Under the pieces are notes generated by a model. That model was not told the origin of the DNA. It worked only from the letters and a program-made list of their open reading frames with translations, and searched no databases. A program made the translations under genes and the position numbers. 64,000 nt of DNA from the NCBI RefSeq assembly GCF_002160025.1, contig NZ_NFJU01000001.1, positions 124,001 to 188,000 on the forward strand, read 5' to 3'. Source of the DNA: Anaeromassilibacillus sp. An200. Its GTDB lineage: Bacteria > Bacillota > Clostridia > Oscillospirales > Acutalibacteraceae. Below, in pieces: positions 33,156 to 45,156 of the stretch (the stretch's first letter is position 1; every line of letters starts with the position of its first letter).

Positions 33156-35135
33156 TCAGCTCACGTCCGCTTCATCAATATACAGATGACCGAACTCCGC
33201 GATGTAATCCTTCCGGCCGCTGAGATTATCTCCCAGCAACAGATCAAACATCTGCGCGGTCTGTTCCGCGTCGGTCGGCATCACCTTGATCAAGCGGCGG
33301 GTTTTTGGATTCATGGTGGTCAGGTTCATCATGTCCGGCTCGTTCTCACCCAGCCCCTTGCTGCGCTGGAGTGTAAACTTTTTCCCTTCCAGCTTTTTGA
33401 GAATCTCCGTTTTTTCCTGCTCCGTGTAGGCAAAATACGTTTCGTTTTTCGTGTTGATCTCAAACAGCGGCGATTCCGCGATAAACACTTTGCCGGCCTC
33501 GATCAAATCAGGAGTCAGCCGGTACAGCATCGTCAGAAGCAGCGTGCGGATCTGGAAGCCGTCAAAATCAGCATCGGTACAGAGAATCACCTTATTCCAG
33601 CGCAGCAGGTTCATGTCAAAGGAGGACAGATCACGGTTCGCCTTCGATTTCACCTGCACGCCGCAGCCGAGCACCTTGATCAGATCGGTGATGATCTCGC
33701 TTTTGAAAATCTTGTCGTAATCTGCCTTGAGACAGTTGAGGATTTTTCCGCGGATCGGCATGATGGCCTGAAAATCGGGATCGCGCGCCTGTTTACAGGC
33801 TCCCAACGCGGAGTCGCCCTCCACGATGAAGATTTCCCGCTCGTTCACGTCGCGGCTGCGGCAGTCGACAAACTTCGCCACACGGCTTGTGACATCCATG
33901 TTGCTGGTAAGCTTCTTCTTGATGTTCAGGCGCGTTTTCTCCGCGTCCTCACGGCTGCGCTTGTTGACCAGCACCTGCGCGCCAACGCGCTCGGCCTCCA
34001 CCGGGTTTTCGATGAAATAGATTTCCAGCTGATGGCGGAGCATCTCCGTCATCGCTTCCTGGATTCCTTTGTTGGTGATAGCTTTCTTCGTCTGGTTCTC
34101 GTAGGAGGTCTGGTTGGAGAAGGAGGAAATCACAAGCAGAAGGCAATCCTCCACGTCTGCAAAGGTGATCTTGCTCTCGTTCTTGTTATACTTTCCCGTC
34201 TGCTTGAGATAGGCGTCAATCTGGCTGACAAACGCGCTGCGCACCGCCTTGTCCGGCGCGCCGCCGTGCTCCAGCCAGCTGGAATTGTGATAGTATTCGA
34301 TCTGATGGTTCCGGTTTGAAAACGCAAGAGCCACATTGATCTTCGTCTTATATTCCGGCTTGTCGTCGCGATCGCGGACATTGCGCTCCGCCTGCCAGAA
34401 CTGCACGGAGGTCATCGCCTCCTCTCCCGCCAGCTCCCTGACATGATCCACGATGCCCTGCTGATACAGGAATTCCGTTGTTTCAAACTTTCCGCCTGCC
34501 TGATTGCGCAGCACAAAGCGGATCCCCTCGTTGACGATGGCCTGGCGCTTGATGGTGTCGAGATAATACTCCAGCGGGATATTGATATCCGTAAAAACAG
34601 AGAGATCCGGCTTCCAACGGATTTTGGTGCCGGATTTTCCCTTGTACGGCTCCTGATGCAGCCCGCCGACATTCTCGCCCTTCTCAAAATGGAGCGTGTA
34701 ACGGGTATCTCCGGTGCGCACATCCACATCCATATACTCCGATGCGTACTGGGTTGCGCACAGGCCAAGGCCGTTCAAGCCGAGCGAATATTCATAGCTG
34801 CCGTTGGAAGCGTTGTTATACTTACCGCCCGCGTACATTTCGCAGAACACCAGTTCCCAGTTATACCGCTGCTCACGGTTATTGAAATCCACCGGGATAC
34901 CGCGTCCATGGTCCTCCACTTCCACCGAAAGATCCTCATAGCGCGTAACGGTAATCTCCTTGCCGTAGCCCTCGCGCGCTTCATCAATCGAGTTGGATAG
35001 AATCTCAAAAACAGAATGCTCACAGCCCTCAATGCCGTCGGAACCAAAAATAACGGCGGGACGCAGACGGACACGATCCGCCCCCTTGAGCATGGAAATA
35101 CTTTCATTATTGTATACCGGTTTTTTCACCGCCAT
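33156..35135 (-). CDS. parE: Type IIA topoisomerase subunit B (ParE/GyrB-like, clostridial paralogue)
   Basis: 659 aa. GHKL ATPase (LRPAVIFGSDGIEGCEHSV, ILSNSIDEAREG, EVEDHGRGIPVD), transducer, and Toprim domain (EGDSALGACKQARD, TDADFDGFQIRTLLL). Several signature sites differ from canonical GyrB/ParE: the Toprim motif reads DADFDG instead of DADVDG, and the QK-loop/C-terminal tract reads GLGENEPDMMNLTTMNP. So this is a divergent second pair, beyond housekeeping gyrase, as found in many Clostridia. Forms an A2B2 enzyme with the next gene. Confidence 0.92.
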   Translation of the reverse strand: MAVKKPVYNNESISMLKGADRVRLRPAVIFGSDGIEGCEHSVFEILSNSIDEAREGYGKEITVTRYEDLSVEVEDHGRGIPVDFNNREQRYNWELVFCEMYAGGKYNNASNGSYEYSLGLNGLGLCATQYASEYMDVDVRTGDTRYTLHFEKGENVGGLHQEPYKGKSGTKIRWKPDLSVFTDINIPLEYYLDTIKRQAIVNEGIRFVLRNQAGGKFETTEFLYQQGIVDHVRELAGEEAMTSVQFWQAERNVRDRDDKPEYKTKINVALAFSNRNHQIEYYHNSSWLEHGGAPDKAVRSAFVSQIDAYLKQTGKYNKNESKITFADVEDCLLLVISSFSNQTSYENQTKKAITNKGIQEAMTEMLRHQLEIYFIENPVEAERVGAQVLVNKRSREDAEKTRLNIKKKLTSNMDVTSRVAKFVDCRSRDVNEREIFIVEGDSALGACKQARDPDFQAIMPIRGKILNCLKADYDKIFKSEIITDLIKVLGCGVQVKSKANRDLSSFDMNLLRWNKVILCTDADFDGFQIRTLLLTMLYRLTPDLIEAGKVFIAESPLFEINTKNETYFAYTEQEKTEILKKLEGKKFTLQRSKGLGENEPDMMNLTTMNPKTRRLIKVMPTDAEQTAQMFDLLLGDNLSGRKDYIAEFGHLYIDEADVS

Positions 35136-35235
35136 AGCTGTTTCGTCTTCTCCTTACCCATAAAATTCAACCTTCCTCCACCCTCATCCTGCGGCCCTTT
35201 TCCACTTCTTCCGCACTTTTCCGGAAACGGACAGG

Positions 35236-35262
35236 AAAAAAGGGAAATGAAGCTCATTTCCC
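35236..35262 (-). terminator. Terminator of the tilS-hpt-ftsH unit
   Basis: Hairpin GGGAAATGA / TCATTTCCC with a 3-base loop, followed on the minus strand by six T. Confidence 0.88.
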
Positions 35263-35271
35263 TCTCCCGCA

Positions 35272-37230
<1,959 letters not shown>

Positions 37231-37262
37231 ACAGGTTCACTCTCCTTTCGGGAATCGCAGAA

Positions 37263-37802
37263 TTATTTTTCATAAACCTCCGGCTTCAAGATTCCCACAT
37301 AGGGGAGGTTCCTGTATTTCTCGTCGTAATCCAGCCCATAGCCCACAATAAACGCATCCGGCACCACCGCTCCGAAATAATCGGCGGCAATGTCGACCGT
37401 GCGGCGCTCCGGCTTGTCAAACAACGTGCAGAGCCGAATGCTTCTGGGGTTTCTCTGGCTCAGCATGTCGCGTATGTAATGAAGCGTCATGCCGCTGTCG
37501 AGAATATCCTCCACCAGAAGGAGATCCTTCCCTTCCAGATTGATATCCAAATCCTTGATGATTTTGACCACACCGCTCGTTTTTACCCCTGAGCCATAGC
37601 TGCTGACAGACATAAAATCGATGCTGCACGGAATGGTGATCGCGCGCATGAGATCGGCCATAAAGACAACACTGCCTTTGAGCACGCTGACCATCAGGAG
37701 GTTTTTCCCTTTGTAATCCTCGCTGATCTTGCGTCCCAGCTCCTTCACGACCCCAGCCAGATATTCTTGACTGTACAGAACTTCCTGAATGTCCTGATCC
37801 AT
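37263..37802 (-). CDS. hpt: Hypoxanthine phosphoribosyltransferase
   Basis: 179 aa. PRPP-binding motif LLVEDILDSGMTL (about residues 95-107), flexible loop SVSSYGSG, and the base-binding end FIVGYGLDYDEKYRNLPYVG. It makes IMP or GMP from hypoxanthine or guanine and PRPP. AAGGAG lies 9 bases before ATG 37802. Between tilS (gap 18 bases) and ftsH (gap 32 bases), so one operon. Confidence 0.97.
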   Translation of the reverse strand: MDQDIQEVLYSQEYLAGVVKELGRKISEDYKGKNLLMVSVLKGSVVFMADLMRAITIPCSIDFMSVSSYGSGVKTSGVVKIIKDLDINLEGKDLLLVEDILDSGMTLHYIRDMLSQRNPRSIRLCTLFDKPERRTVDIAADYFGAVVPDAFIVGYGLDYDEKYRNLPYVGILKPEVYEK

Positions 37803-37820
37803 TGACGTTAACTCCTTACT

Positions 37821-39206
37821 TCATTTCTCTATTTCCACGAGGAACACCCCAGCCATACAGCCGCGCGCATCCCACGCTTCACACGGTCCCAGCCCCTCTG
37901 CCCAGCGGATCTCCCCTCCGCTTTCCGCCAGAAGAATCCGGTGATCCCGGGCGGCAGGCGGTACGCCATCCTCGGCCAGCAGGCGGCGCAGAGGTTTTGT
38001 CACCCCACGGCCCGCTGGACGGAAGCGATCGCCTGGCAAACGAGTCCTCACGACCATATCATTCTGTATTGTATCATAGTTGCCGGGATTATGAAACAGG
38101 AATTTATAAAATTTCTGTTGATTTTCTGCTTCCCCCGCATGAAATATGCGGATACGGAGCGTTCTGCCATCCGGTAAAAGCGTTCCTTCCGGTCGGAGAG
38201 GAACGCTCCACCCGCTCTGACACGGGGACGGAGACTGCGCAAAAAGAGTATTGCCCTTTGCAAGGATTTGTATTCCTCCCGCCACCGTCGCCGCGCCGCC
38301 ATTTTGCACAGCGCGTTCCATATCCTCCACCTGTTCATGCGTCAGACGGCCCGCACCTGCTTCCTTCGCCATCAAAATCAGCGCGCGGGAAAGGATGGGA
38401 CGCGGCAGCGCGCGCAGAGAGGAAAGCTTCCAGCCGCCACCATGCCGCGACTGCTCCATTGCGTCCCGGGCCAGATCACACAGCAGCGCGTCATCCTCTC
38501 GCAAAAGCTCCGCCGCCCGCAGCATACTGCTTTCCAAAGAAAGATTGAGTGTCCGCAGCACCGGAATCACCCTGCGCCGCACACGATTGCGCGCATAGAT
38601 CTCCTCAAAGTTGGATTCATCCTGCACATAGGGAAGGTCATACCATGCGCAATACCGCTCCACTTCCTCCCGCGTCAGCGCGATCAGGGGGCGGATCACC
38701 GATCCATTTACCGGAGGAATCCCACTCAGGCCTCTTGCCCCCGCGCCACGCGTCAGATTCATCACCATGGTTTCCGCATGGTCGGAAGCCGTGTGTGCCG
38801 TGGCAATGCGGGCGTTCGGATCGTCCCCGGCCAGTTCCCGGAAAAAGGCATACCGGAGCCTGCGCCCGCAGTCTTCCACGCAAAGGCCCTGTTCGCGGGC
38901 CAGCGTACCGACATCCGCGCGGCGGGAGAAAAAGGGGATCCCTCTTTCCTCGCAGAAAATGCGGGCCGCCTCCTCGTCCCTGCCTGCCGCTTCCCGCAGG
39001 CCATGATTGACATGAGCGGCTTTCAGTGAAATACTGTATTCTTTCCTGTGCACAGAAAGGAAATGGGTAAGCGCCGCGGAATCTGCCCCACCGGAAAAGC
39101 CGACAATAACAGCGGCTCCGGTGGGAAGCATGGAATACCGGGCGATTACCCCTCTGATTTTTTCTTCAATTGTTTCAATGGACGCATCCCGCGTCTCATG
39201 GGGCAT
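37821..39206 (-). CDS. tilS: tRNA(Ile)-lysidine synthetase
   Basis: 461 aa from ATG 39206, 9 bases after AGGAGG that lies within the end of dnaB; the two genes overlap by 11 bases. N-type ATP pyrophosphatase with the loop VGFSGGADSAALTHFL (about residues 29-44), HVNHGLR, TAHTASDHAETMVMNLTRG, and a C-terminal TilS domain (TRLPGDRFRPAGRGVTKPLRRLL). It changes C34 to lysidine in the tRNA for AUA codons. An upstream in-frame extension is only the dnaB reading frame shadow. Confidence 0.95.
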   Translation of the reverse strand: MPHETRDASIETIEEKIRGVIARYSMLPTGAAVIVGFSGGADSAALTHFLSVHRKEYSISLKAAHVNHGLREAAGRDEEAARIFCEERGIPFFSRRADVGTLAREQGLCVEDCGRRLRYAFFRELAGDDPNARIATAHTASDHAETMVMNLTRGAGARGLSGIPPVNGSVIRPLIALTREEVERYCAWYDLPYVQDESNFEEIYARNRVRRRVIPVLRTLNLSLESSMLRAAELLREDDALLCDLARDAMEQSRHGGGWKLSSLRALPRPILSRALILMAKEAGAGRLTHEQVEDMERAVQNGGAATVAGGIQILAKGNTLFAQSPSPCQSGWSVPLRPEGTLLPDGRTLRIRIFHAGEAENQQKFYKFLFHNPGNYDTIQNDMVVRTRLPGDRFRPAGRGVTKPLRRLLAEDGVPPAARDHRILLAESGGEIRWAEGLGPCEAWDARGCMAGVFLVEIEK

Positions 39207-40569
39207 GGTGCACAACCTCCTGCGCTGTAAAACGCATAAATTCGCCCTGCCAGTGCAGCGGCACAGTCTTGGCTTCCCCGTGACGGTTTTTGGCCACGAT
39301 GCATTCGCCGCTGTTGCGATCTGTCTCCTGCCCCGGCTCATTTTCCGCGGAATAGTAATCCTCACGGTACAGGAACAGCACAATATCGGCATCCTGTTCG
39401 ATAGAACCGGAATCACGCAGATCGGAAAGAACCGGACGGTGATTCGTACGCTTTTCACTGTCACGGGCCAACTGCGAAAGCGTCAGAACCGGAATGTTCA
39501 GCTCCTTCGCCATGATTTTCAGGCTTCGTGTGATCTCGGAGATTTCCTGCACACGGTTGCCGTCCCCCCGGCGGCTGGCGCTTGTCATCAGCTGCAAATA
39601 GTCGATAATCACCAGATCCACCGTCCGCAGGCGGCGCAGCTTGGCTTTCATTTCCGGCACGGTGATCGACGGCGTGTCATCCAGATAGATGTTGGCGTGG
39701 GAAAGAATATCCCCCGCCTCCACCAGGCGCACCCATTCATCATTCTCCAGCTTGCCGGTCCGCAGCTTGGTACCGCTTACCAGAGCTTCCGTGGAAAGCA
39801 GACGGGAGCAAAGCTGCTCCTTGCCCATTTCCAGTGAGAAGAAAGCCACGGTTTTCCCCGCCTTGACAGCGGCATGGCGCGCGATGTTCAGCGCAAAGCT
39901 GGTTTTTCCCATACCGGGGCGCGCGCCCAGCAGAATAAAGTCCGTCCGGTTCAGGCCTGTGATGGTGTCGTCCAGCTCCTTGATCCCCGTGGGGACGCCC
40001 CGATAATTTTCGCTGTCCGGCGAATTGAGGAGATCCAGACGGTCAAAGGTCTGGACAATCACCTCGTTGAGCTTTTGCAGCCCCTGCATATTCTTGCCGC
40101 GGCGGATATCAAAAATGCGCTGCTCCGCGGAATCCAGAAGCGTGGAGGCGTCGGCTCCTCCTGCGGAAGCCTCTTCCACAATGTCACGAGCTGTCAGAAT
40201 CAGCGTACGCACATCGTACTTATCCCGTACAATGCGGGCATAGGTCTCCACATTGGTGATGGAAGGAACCAGCTGGGCCAGCTGCAAGAGATATGTCTTT
40301 GCGCCGGACTGTTCAAAGCCCTCCTGCTCCTTGAGCTTTTCCAACACCGTGACAAAGTCCACGGGCTGGCCGAGCGTAAACATGTCGAGCATGGCAGCAT
40401 AGATCATGCTGTTGTTCGACTGATAGAAATACTCCGGCCTTGGCAGAAGTTCCGCCACGGTATCCAGACAGGAGGAATCCAGCAGGACAGCGCCGAGAAC
40501 AGACTGTTCCGCTTCCGGGGAAAAGGGCAGATTCAGCGCCCCATATGCATCCGCAGTAAAATCCGCCAT
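39196..40569 (-). CDS. dnaB: Replicative DNA helicase DnaB
   Basis: 457 aa: N-terminal domain (~1-110, EAEQSVLGAVLLD), linker, and RecA-like C-terminal domain with Walker A GARPGMGKTSF, Walker B DLVIIDYLQLM and SLEMGKEQL. Hexameric helicase loaded at the origin. GAAGGAG lies 8 bases before ATG 40569. Follows rplI by 15 bases, the usual gdpP-rplI-dnaB order. Confidence 0.97.
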   Translation of the reverse strand: MADFTADAYGALNLPFSPEAEQSVLGAVLLDSSCLDTVAELLPRPEYFYQSNNSMIYAAMLDMFTLGQPVDFVTVLEKLKEQEGFEQSGAKTYLLQLAQLVPSITNVETYARIVRDKYDVRTLILTARDIVEEASAGGADASTLLDSAEQRIFDIRRGKNMQGLQKLNEVIVQTFDRLDLLNSPDSENYRGVPTGIKELDDTITGLNRTDFILLGARPGMGKTSFALNIARHAAVKAGKTVAFFSLEMGKEQLCSRLLSTEALVSGTKLRTGKLENDEWVRLVEAGDILSHANIYLDDTPSITVPEMKAKLRRLRTVDLVIIDYLQLMTSASRRGDGNRVQEISEITRSLKIMAKELNIPVLTLSQLARDSEKRTNHRPVLSDLRDSGSIEQDADIVLFLYREDYYSAENEPGQETDRNSGECIVAKNRHGEAKTVPLHWQGEFMRFTAQEVVHHAP

Positions 40570-40584
40570 GAATTGTGCTCCTTC

Positions 40585-41028
40585 TTATTCCTCGCCCACA
40601 ACAACGTAGATCTTGGCACTGATCCCGGTATACAGCTTGATTTCGCAGGTGAACGTGCCGAACGCCTTGATATCGGCGGACTCGATCCGGCGCTTGTCAA
40701 TGGTTACCTGATACTGAGCGCGGATAGCCTCTGCGATCTCCTTGGAGGTCACGGAACCGAACAGCTTGCCGCCCTGCCCGGCTTTTGCAACAATTTTGAC
40801 ACTCTTGCCATCCAGCTTGGCCTTTGCATCATTCGCATTATCCTTCTCCACCTGCACACGGTGCTCGGCGGCGGCCTGCGCGTTTTTGAGCTCGTTCATT
40901 GCCTGCGCGTTGGCCTCTTTGGCCAGTTTACGCGGGAAAAGAAAGTTGCGGGCATAGCCGTCGGAAACATTGACCAGCTCGCCCTTTTTCCCGCTTCCCT
41001 TTACATCTTCCAGCAATACAACCTTCAT
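40585..41028 (-). CDS. rplI: 50S ribosomal protein L9
   Basis: 147 aa. N-terminal rRNA-binding domain [17 protein letters not shown]...[16 protein letters not shown], long connecting helix, and C-terminal domain ([20 protein letters not shown]). GGAGGG before ATG 41028. Overall length and fold are standard. Confidence 0.97.
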   Translation of the reverse strand: MKVVLLEDVKGSGKKGELVNVSDGYARNFLFPRKLAKEANAQAMNELKNAQAAAEHRVQVEKDNANDAKAKLDGKSVKIVAKAGQGGKLFGSVTSKEIAEAIRAQYQVTIDKRRIESADIKAFGTFTCEIKLYTGISAKIYVVVGEE

Positions 41029-41075
41029 GGAAAATCCCTCCTGTTACATTGTTACATTGATCCGAAGCCGCCTGC

Positions 41076-43058
41076 TCAGGAATCTTTCACAGGAAGCGCG
41101 CGCTCCATCACATTGCGGATTGCGCCCTTCAAAAGCCTGCGGCCCTCCTCAATTCCTACGCCGGTCAGCTGCGTTGCCGCCATCGTCAGATGGCCGCCGC
41201 CGCCCAGCGCCTCCATGATCAACTGAACGTTGACCTCACCCAGGCTGCGGGCGGAAATGTTGACCTGTCCGCCGCTTGGGAAAATGACAAAGGACGCTTT
41301 CACGCCCTGGATGGACAAAAGCTCGTCCGCCGCCTGCGCCGAAATCACGCGGACGTCGGAAAATTCCTCTCGCGCGGAGGCAATGGCACAATTATCGGAA
41401 ATCTCCGCGTTCGAGACAATTTCATATTTTTTCTTGTAGGCATCGATCGAGTCGGAGAACATCCGCTTGACCTCCACCGTATCCGCCCCACGGCGACGCA
41501 GGTAGGCTGCGGCCTCAAAGGTGCGCACACCCGTTTTCAGCACAAAATTCTTGGTATCGAGCGTGATACCGGAAAGCAGCGCCCCCGCCTCCCGGCGGTT
41601 CAGGCAGTTTTCGCCGAGATACTGCACCAGCTCCGCTACCATCTCACTCGCGGAGCTGGCATACGGCTCATGGTAAAAAACAAGAGCATTTTCGATGTGG
41701 CGCACCATCATGCGGTGATGATCAATTACCACCACGCGCTGGCAGGCATCGAGCAATTCGGGGCTTTCGACAAAATCCTGCGAATGGGTATCCACCACGA
41801 TCAAAAGACTCTTGGGCGTTACCATGGCAGAAGCCTCTGCCGGAGAGATGAACACATGGGGCGAATCAGGCCCCTGGCTTTCAATACTCTCCACCACCGG
41901 CCCTGCCAGCGTCTGGCCGCGATTGATCACCACATAAGCCGGCATGCCGACCGCCTTTGTCATCGCGCTCCACAGACCGACAGCCGCGCCCACAGCGTCA
42001 AGATCGGAGAATTTATGCCCCATCAGGAAGATGCAGTCGCTGGCGCGCGCATGGTCGGCCAATGTTGCGGCGATAACGCGCGTGCGCACCTTGTCGCGCT
42101 TTTCCACTCCCTTGGAAAGGCCGCCGAAAAAGGAGTAGGCGCCGCCCTTCTGTTTGACAGCCACCTGATCGCCGCCGCGGCCCAGCGCCATATCCAGCGC
42201 CGCCCTTGACCAGCGTTCGGCCTCCTGCAGGCTCGCAGCCCCACGCGCCACACCCATGGAAATTGTCGCACTGCGGTTTTCCTCGCCTTTGACGCGGCGC
42301 ACCGCATCCAGCACCTCAAAACGGTTTTCCATCGCGGTTCGCAGATGTCCTTCATCTGTCAAAATCAGATAACGGCCACCGGAAAGGCGCTTGCAGAAGC
42401 CTCCCATGGAAATCGCCCATTCGTTGACACACGACTCCACCTCGGACGCGATTCTGGCGTCCTCCATCCCGCTGGAATCACGGGCCAGCTCCTCCCGGTT
42501 GTCAAAATAGGCAAGAGCGACAACGGGCCGTGTCTCCTCAAATTCGCGGTTAATCTCCTTATAATATGTATCGTCGACAAAATACAGGATCGCGCCGCTC
42601 TCCGTGCGGCTTGCAAAAACGGTAAACTGGCGGTCCTCCAGTGCAATATCCGTGCCGCCGGCCTCCAGAAGCTGCTGGAGTGTCTTGGGGTAAATCAGCT
42701 TGAGCACACTTTCTCCGCGAAGTTCACGGCCCGGGCTCACCGTGGCCAGAAACGCATCGTTCACCCACACGATATCATCCGCTTCGCCGATCACGGCCAC
42801 CGGCATGGTAAAATCGCGCAGATTTCCAAACTCCTCCGCCCCAAGGACGGACTTTGCACTTTTGAGAGCTGCTGCAACATATGCCTTGAAGTGTTCTGTG
42901 GAGAGGATCACCGCCGCGACGGCAAGCACCGCCGCGACAAGCTCCACACAAAACAGCGCGGTATTCCCCTGAAACCAGCTGATTCCCGCCATCACAAACA
43001 GCAGGACAGACAAAATATAAAACACCGGGGAAGCAGCCCATACCCTTTTTTTCTTCAA
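41076..43058 (-). CDS. gdpP: Cyclic-di-AMP phosphodiesterase GdpP
   Basis: 660 aa from TTG 43058 (MKKKRVWAASPVF), chosen because AAGGAG lies 8 bases before it. Two membrane helices (~10-58), degenerate PAS domain (~85-150), modified GGDEF domain without the GGDEF signature (~175-300), then DHH (HKFSDLDAVGAAVGL, VVDTHS, VIDHHRMM) and DHHA1 (GGGGHLTMAA) domains. It cleaves the essential second messenger c-di-AMP and so sets wall and potassium balance. Same operon as rplI and dnaB. Confidence 0.95.
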   Translation of the reverse strand: MKKKRVWAASPVFYILSVLLFVMAGISWFQGNTALFCVELVAAVLAVAAVILSTEHFKAYVAAALKSAKSVLGAEEFGNLRDFTMPVAVIGEADDIVWVNDAFLATVSPGRELRGESVLKLIYPKTLQQLLEAGGTDIALEDRQFTVFASRTESGAILYFVDDTYYKEINREFEETRPVVALAYFDNREELARDSSGMEDARIASEVESCVNEWAISMGGFCKRLSGGRYLILTDEGHLRTAMENRFEVLDAVRRVKGEENRSATISMGVARGAASLQEAERWSRAALDMALGRGGDQVAVKQKGGAYSFFGGLSKGVEKRDKVRTRVIAATLADHARASDCIFLMGHKFSDLDAVGAAVGLWSAMTKAVGMPAYVVINRGQTLAGPVVESIESQGPDSPHVFISPAEASAMVTPKSLLIVVDTHSQDFVESPELLDACQRVVVIDHHRMMVRHIENALVFYHEPYASSASEMVAELVQYLGENCLNRREAGALLSGITLDTKNFVLKTGVRTFEAAAYLRRRGADTVEVKRMFSDSIDAYKKKYEIVSNAEISDNCAIASAREEFSDVRVISAQAADELLSIQGVKASFVIFPSGGQVNISARSLGEVNVQLIMEALGGGGHLTMAATQLTGVGIEEGRRLLKGAIRNVMERALPVKDS

Positions 43059-43116
43059 GCAGCCCACTCCTTCACAAGTCCGCGTGCTCGGCGCGATCCT
43101 CACAAATTTGCCCGAA

Positions 43117-45156
43117 TCAGACCTCCATGATGATGGGGAGAATCATGGGACTGCGCCGCGTCCTGTCATAAAGCAGGCGCGACAGCGCATCCTTCGCCTT
43201 TGTCTTGAGCGTTCCCCACTCACGCACACCGTTGTCGGCACATTCATTCAGAATACGGTTTACCAGCGCGCGCGCATCATCCAGCAGCGGCTCCGATTCC
43301 CGAACGTACACAAAGCCGCGGGAAACCACGTCTGGTCCCGCCACGACATGGCCGGTTTCTCTCGAAATTGTGCAGACCACCACGATCAGGCCGTCCTCGC
43401 CGAGATGCTTGCGGTCGCGCAGCACAACGCTGCCCACATCTCCCACGCCGAGACCATCCACCAGAACACGCCCGGCCGGAACCGTGCCGACCTGCTTCAT
43501 GCCGCTCTCGCTCATCTCCAGCACATCGCCGATATCGCCGATGTAGATCTGCGAGTCCGGAATTCCCATGCTGCGGGCCAAAGCGGCATGCTTTTGCAGC
43601 ATCTTCTGCTCGCCGTGTATCGGAATGAAATATTTCGGGCGCACGATCCCCTGCATGATTTTCAGCTCATCCTGGCGGGCATGGCCGGAAACGTGAACCT
43701 CATACATGGATTCGTACACCACCTGACAGCCGCGCTTCATCAGCTCGTCAACCACATTGCCCACCGTTTTTTCGTTGCCGGGAATGGGATTGGCGGAAAT
43801 GATGATAAAGTCGCCGGGGCCAACCTCCACCTTACGGTGATCCGCAAAGGCCATGCGGGCCAGCGCGCTCATCGGCTCTCCCTGGCTGCCGGTTGTCACC
43901 AGCACAATCTGCTCCTTCGGATACCGGCTGATCATATCGATGTCAATCAGTACGCCGTCCGGAACCTCCAGATATCCCAGTTCCATCGCAATACCCATCA
44001 CATTGAGCATCGATCGGCCGGAAAGAGCCACCTTCCGGCCATACCGCACGGCACAGTTGATGATCTGCTGCACGCGGCCGATGTTGGAAGCAAAGGTCGC
44101 AATAATCAGGCGGCTGTTTTCCGCGCGGCGGAACAGATTCTCAAAGGAATTGTCCACCTTCTGCTCCGTGGGCGTAAAACCGGGACGCTCCGCGTTCGTG
44201 GAATCGGGCAAAAGCGCCAGGACCCCCTCCTTGCCAAGCTGCGCAAGACGGCCAAGATCGATCATCTCCCCCTGCGCGGGCGTACAGTCAATTTTGAAAT
44301 CTCCTGTGTGGATCAGAATGCCTGCGGGGCAATGCAGGGCAAATGCCACCGCATCCGGGATCGAATGGTTCACATGAATGAACTCCACATCGAAACAGCC
44401 CAGGCGAACAGTGTCGCCGGGCTTTGCCACATTGAGTCGTGCCTTCCCCAGAAGGCCATGCTCCCGGAGCTTGCCTTCAATCAGGCCGATCGTAAGGCGT
44501 GTGGAGTACACGGGCAGGTTCACACGCTTGAGCAGATACGGCAGCGCGCCGATGTGATCCTCATGCCCGTGGGTGATCACGATTCCCCGGATCCGATCCG
44601 CGTTGCGCTCCACAAAGGTGAAGTCGGGCAAAACCAGATCGACACCAAGCATATCACCATCCGGGAATGCCATGCCGCAGTCGACAATGATCATATCCTC
44701 GCCGCATTCATACAGCGTAAAGTTTTTTCCGATCTCATTCAAGCCGCCCAGAAAATACACCCGCACCGGCGGCTTCGCGGGAGCAGCCTTACCTCTTCTT
44801 CCGTTCTGCTGGCGTGGCTGCCTGCTTCCTGCCGTCCGGGCCGGTTTCTGTGTATTTTTCAGCGCCGCGTTCTGTGCGGGCTCCCTTCTCCCACGGACAG
44901 GCGATTTTTTCTCTTCCTGCGCGGCGGTGCGGCCCGCTTTCACCTTCTCCTGCACGCCCGCCTTCTCTTCCGTTTTCTGCGGCGCGCGGCGGCGCGGCTT
45001 GCGCTGGCGGGACTCCTTCTGTGCTTCCTGCCGGTTTTCCCCGGAAGCGCTCTGTACCTCTGTCACAGAGACAGCGTTTCCTCCGATCTCCTGATCCGCC
45101 GGTTTTCTGATCGGTTCAATTTTCCCATACAATCCGATTGCATTTTCATCTGACAA
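43117..45156 (-). CDS. rnj: Ribonuclease J with long basic N-terminal extension
   Basis: About 679 aa from TTG 45156, which has GGGGG 9 bases upstream; an ATG at 45192 has no ribosome site. After ~125 residues rich in Lys, Arg, Gln and Glu (low complexity) comes the metallo-beta-lactamase core (VYFLGGLNEIGKNFTLYE, HGHEDHIGALPYL, HTGDFKID), beta-CASP domain (MSALARMAFADH, SANPIPGNEKTV), and a C-terminal domain. It has 5' exonuclease and endonuclease activity in mRNA decay. The tail is about 130 residues longer than in Bacillus RNase J1. Confidence 0.95.
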   Translation of the reverse strand: MSDENAIGLYGKIEPIRKPADQEIGGNAVSVTEVQSASGENRQEAQKESRQRKPRRRAPQKTEEKAGVQEKVKAGRTAAQEEKKSPVRGRREPAQNAALKNTQKPARTAGSRQPRQQNGRRGKAAPAKPPVRVYFLGGLNEIGKNFTLYECGEDMIIVDCGMAFPDGDMLGVDLVLPDFTFVERNADRIRGIVITHGHEDHIGALPYLLKRVNLPVYSTRLTIGLIEGKLREHGLLGKARLNVAKPGDTVRLGCFDVEFIHVNHSIPDAVAFALHCPAGILIHTGDFKIDCTPAQGEMIDLGRLAQLGKEGVLALLPDSTNAERPGFTPTEQKVDNSFENLFRRAENSRLIIATFASNIGRVQQIINCAVRYGRKVALSGRSMLNVMGIAMELGYLEVPDGVLIDIDMISRYPKEQIVLVTTGSQGEPMSALARMAFADHRKVEVGPGDFIIISANPIPGNEKTVGNVVDELMKRGCQVVYESMYEVHVSGHARQDELKIMQGIVRPKYFIPIHGEQKMLQKHAALARSMGIPDSQIYIGDIGDVLEMSESGMKQVGTVPAGRVLVDGLGVGDVGSVVLRDRKHLGEDGLIVVVCTISRETGHVVAGPDVVSRGFVYVRESEPLLDDARALVNRILNECADNGVREWGTLKTKAKDALSRLLYDRTRRSPMILPIIMEV

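Noticed and set aside
30877-33189. Long open frame (770 codons) on the plus strand across parC
   Set aside because: Exactly antisense to a convincing topoisomerase gene; the product is repetitive in Leu, Gln, His, Arg with no domain. Open frames on the opposite strand arise here from GC-rich codon use.
43084-45153. 689-codon plus-strand frame opposite RNase J
   Set aside because: Shadow of the RNase J codons; His/Gln/Arg-rich, no motif and no ribosome site.
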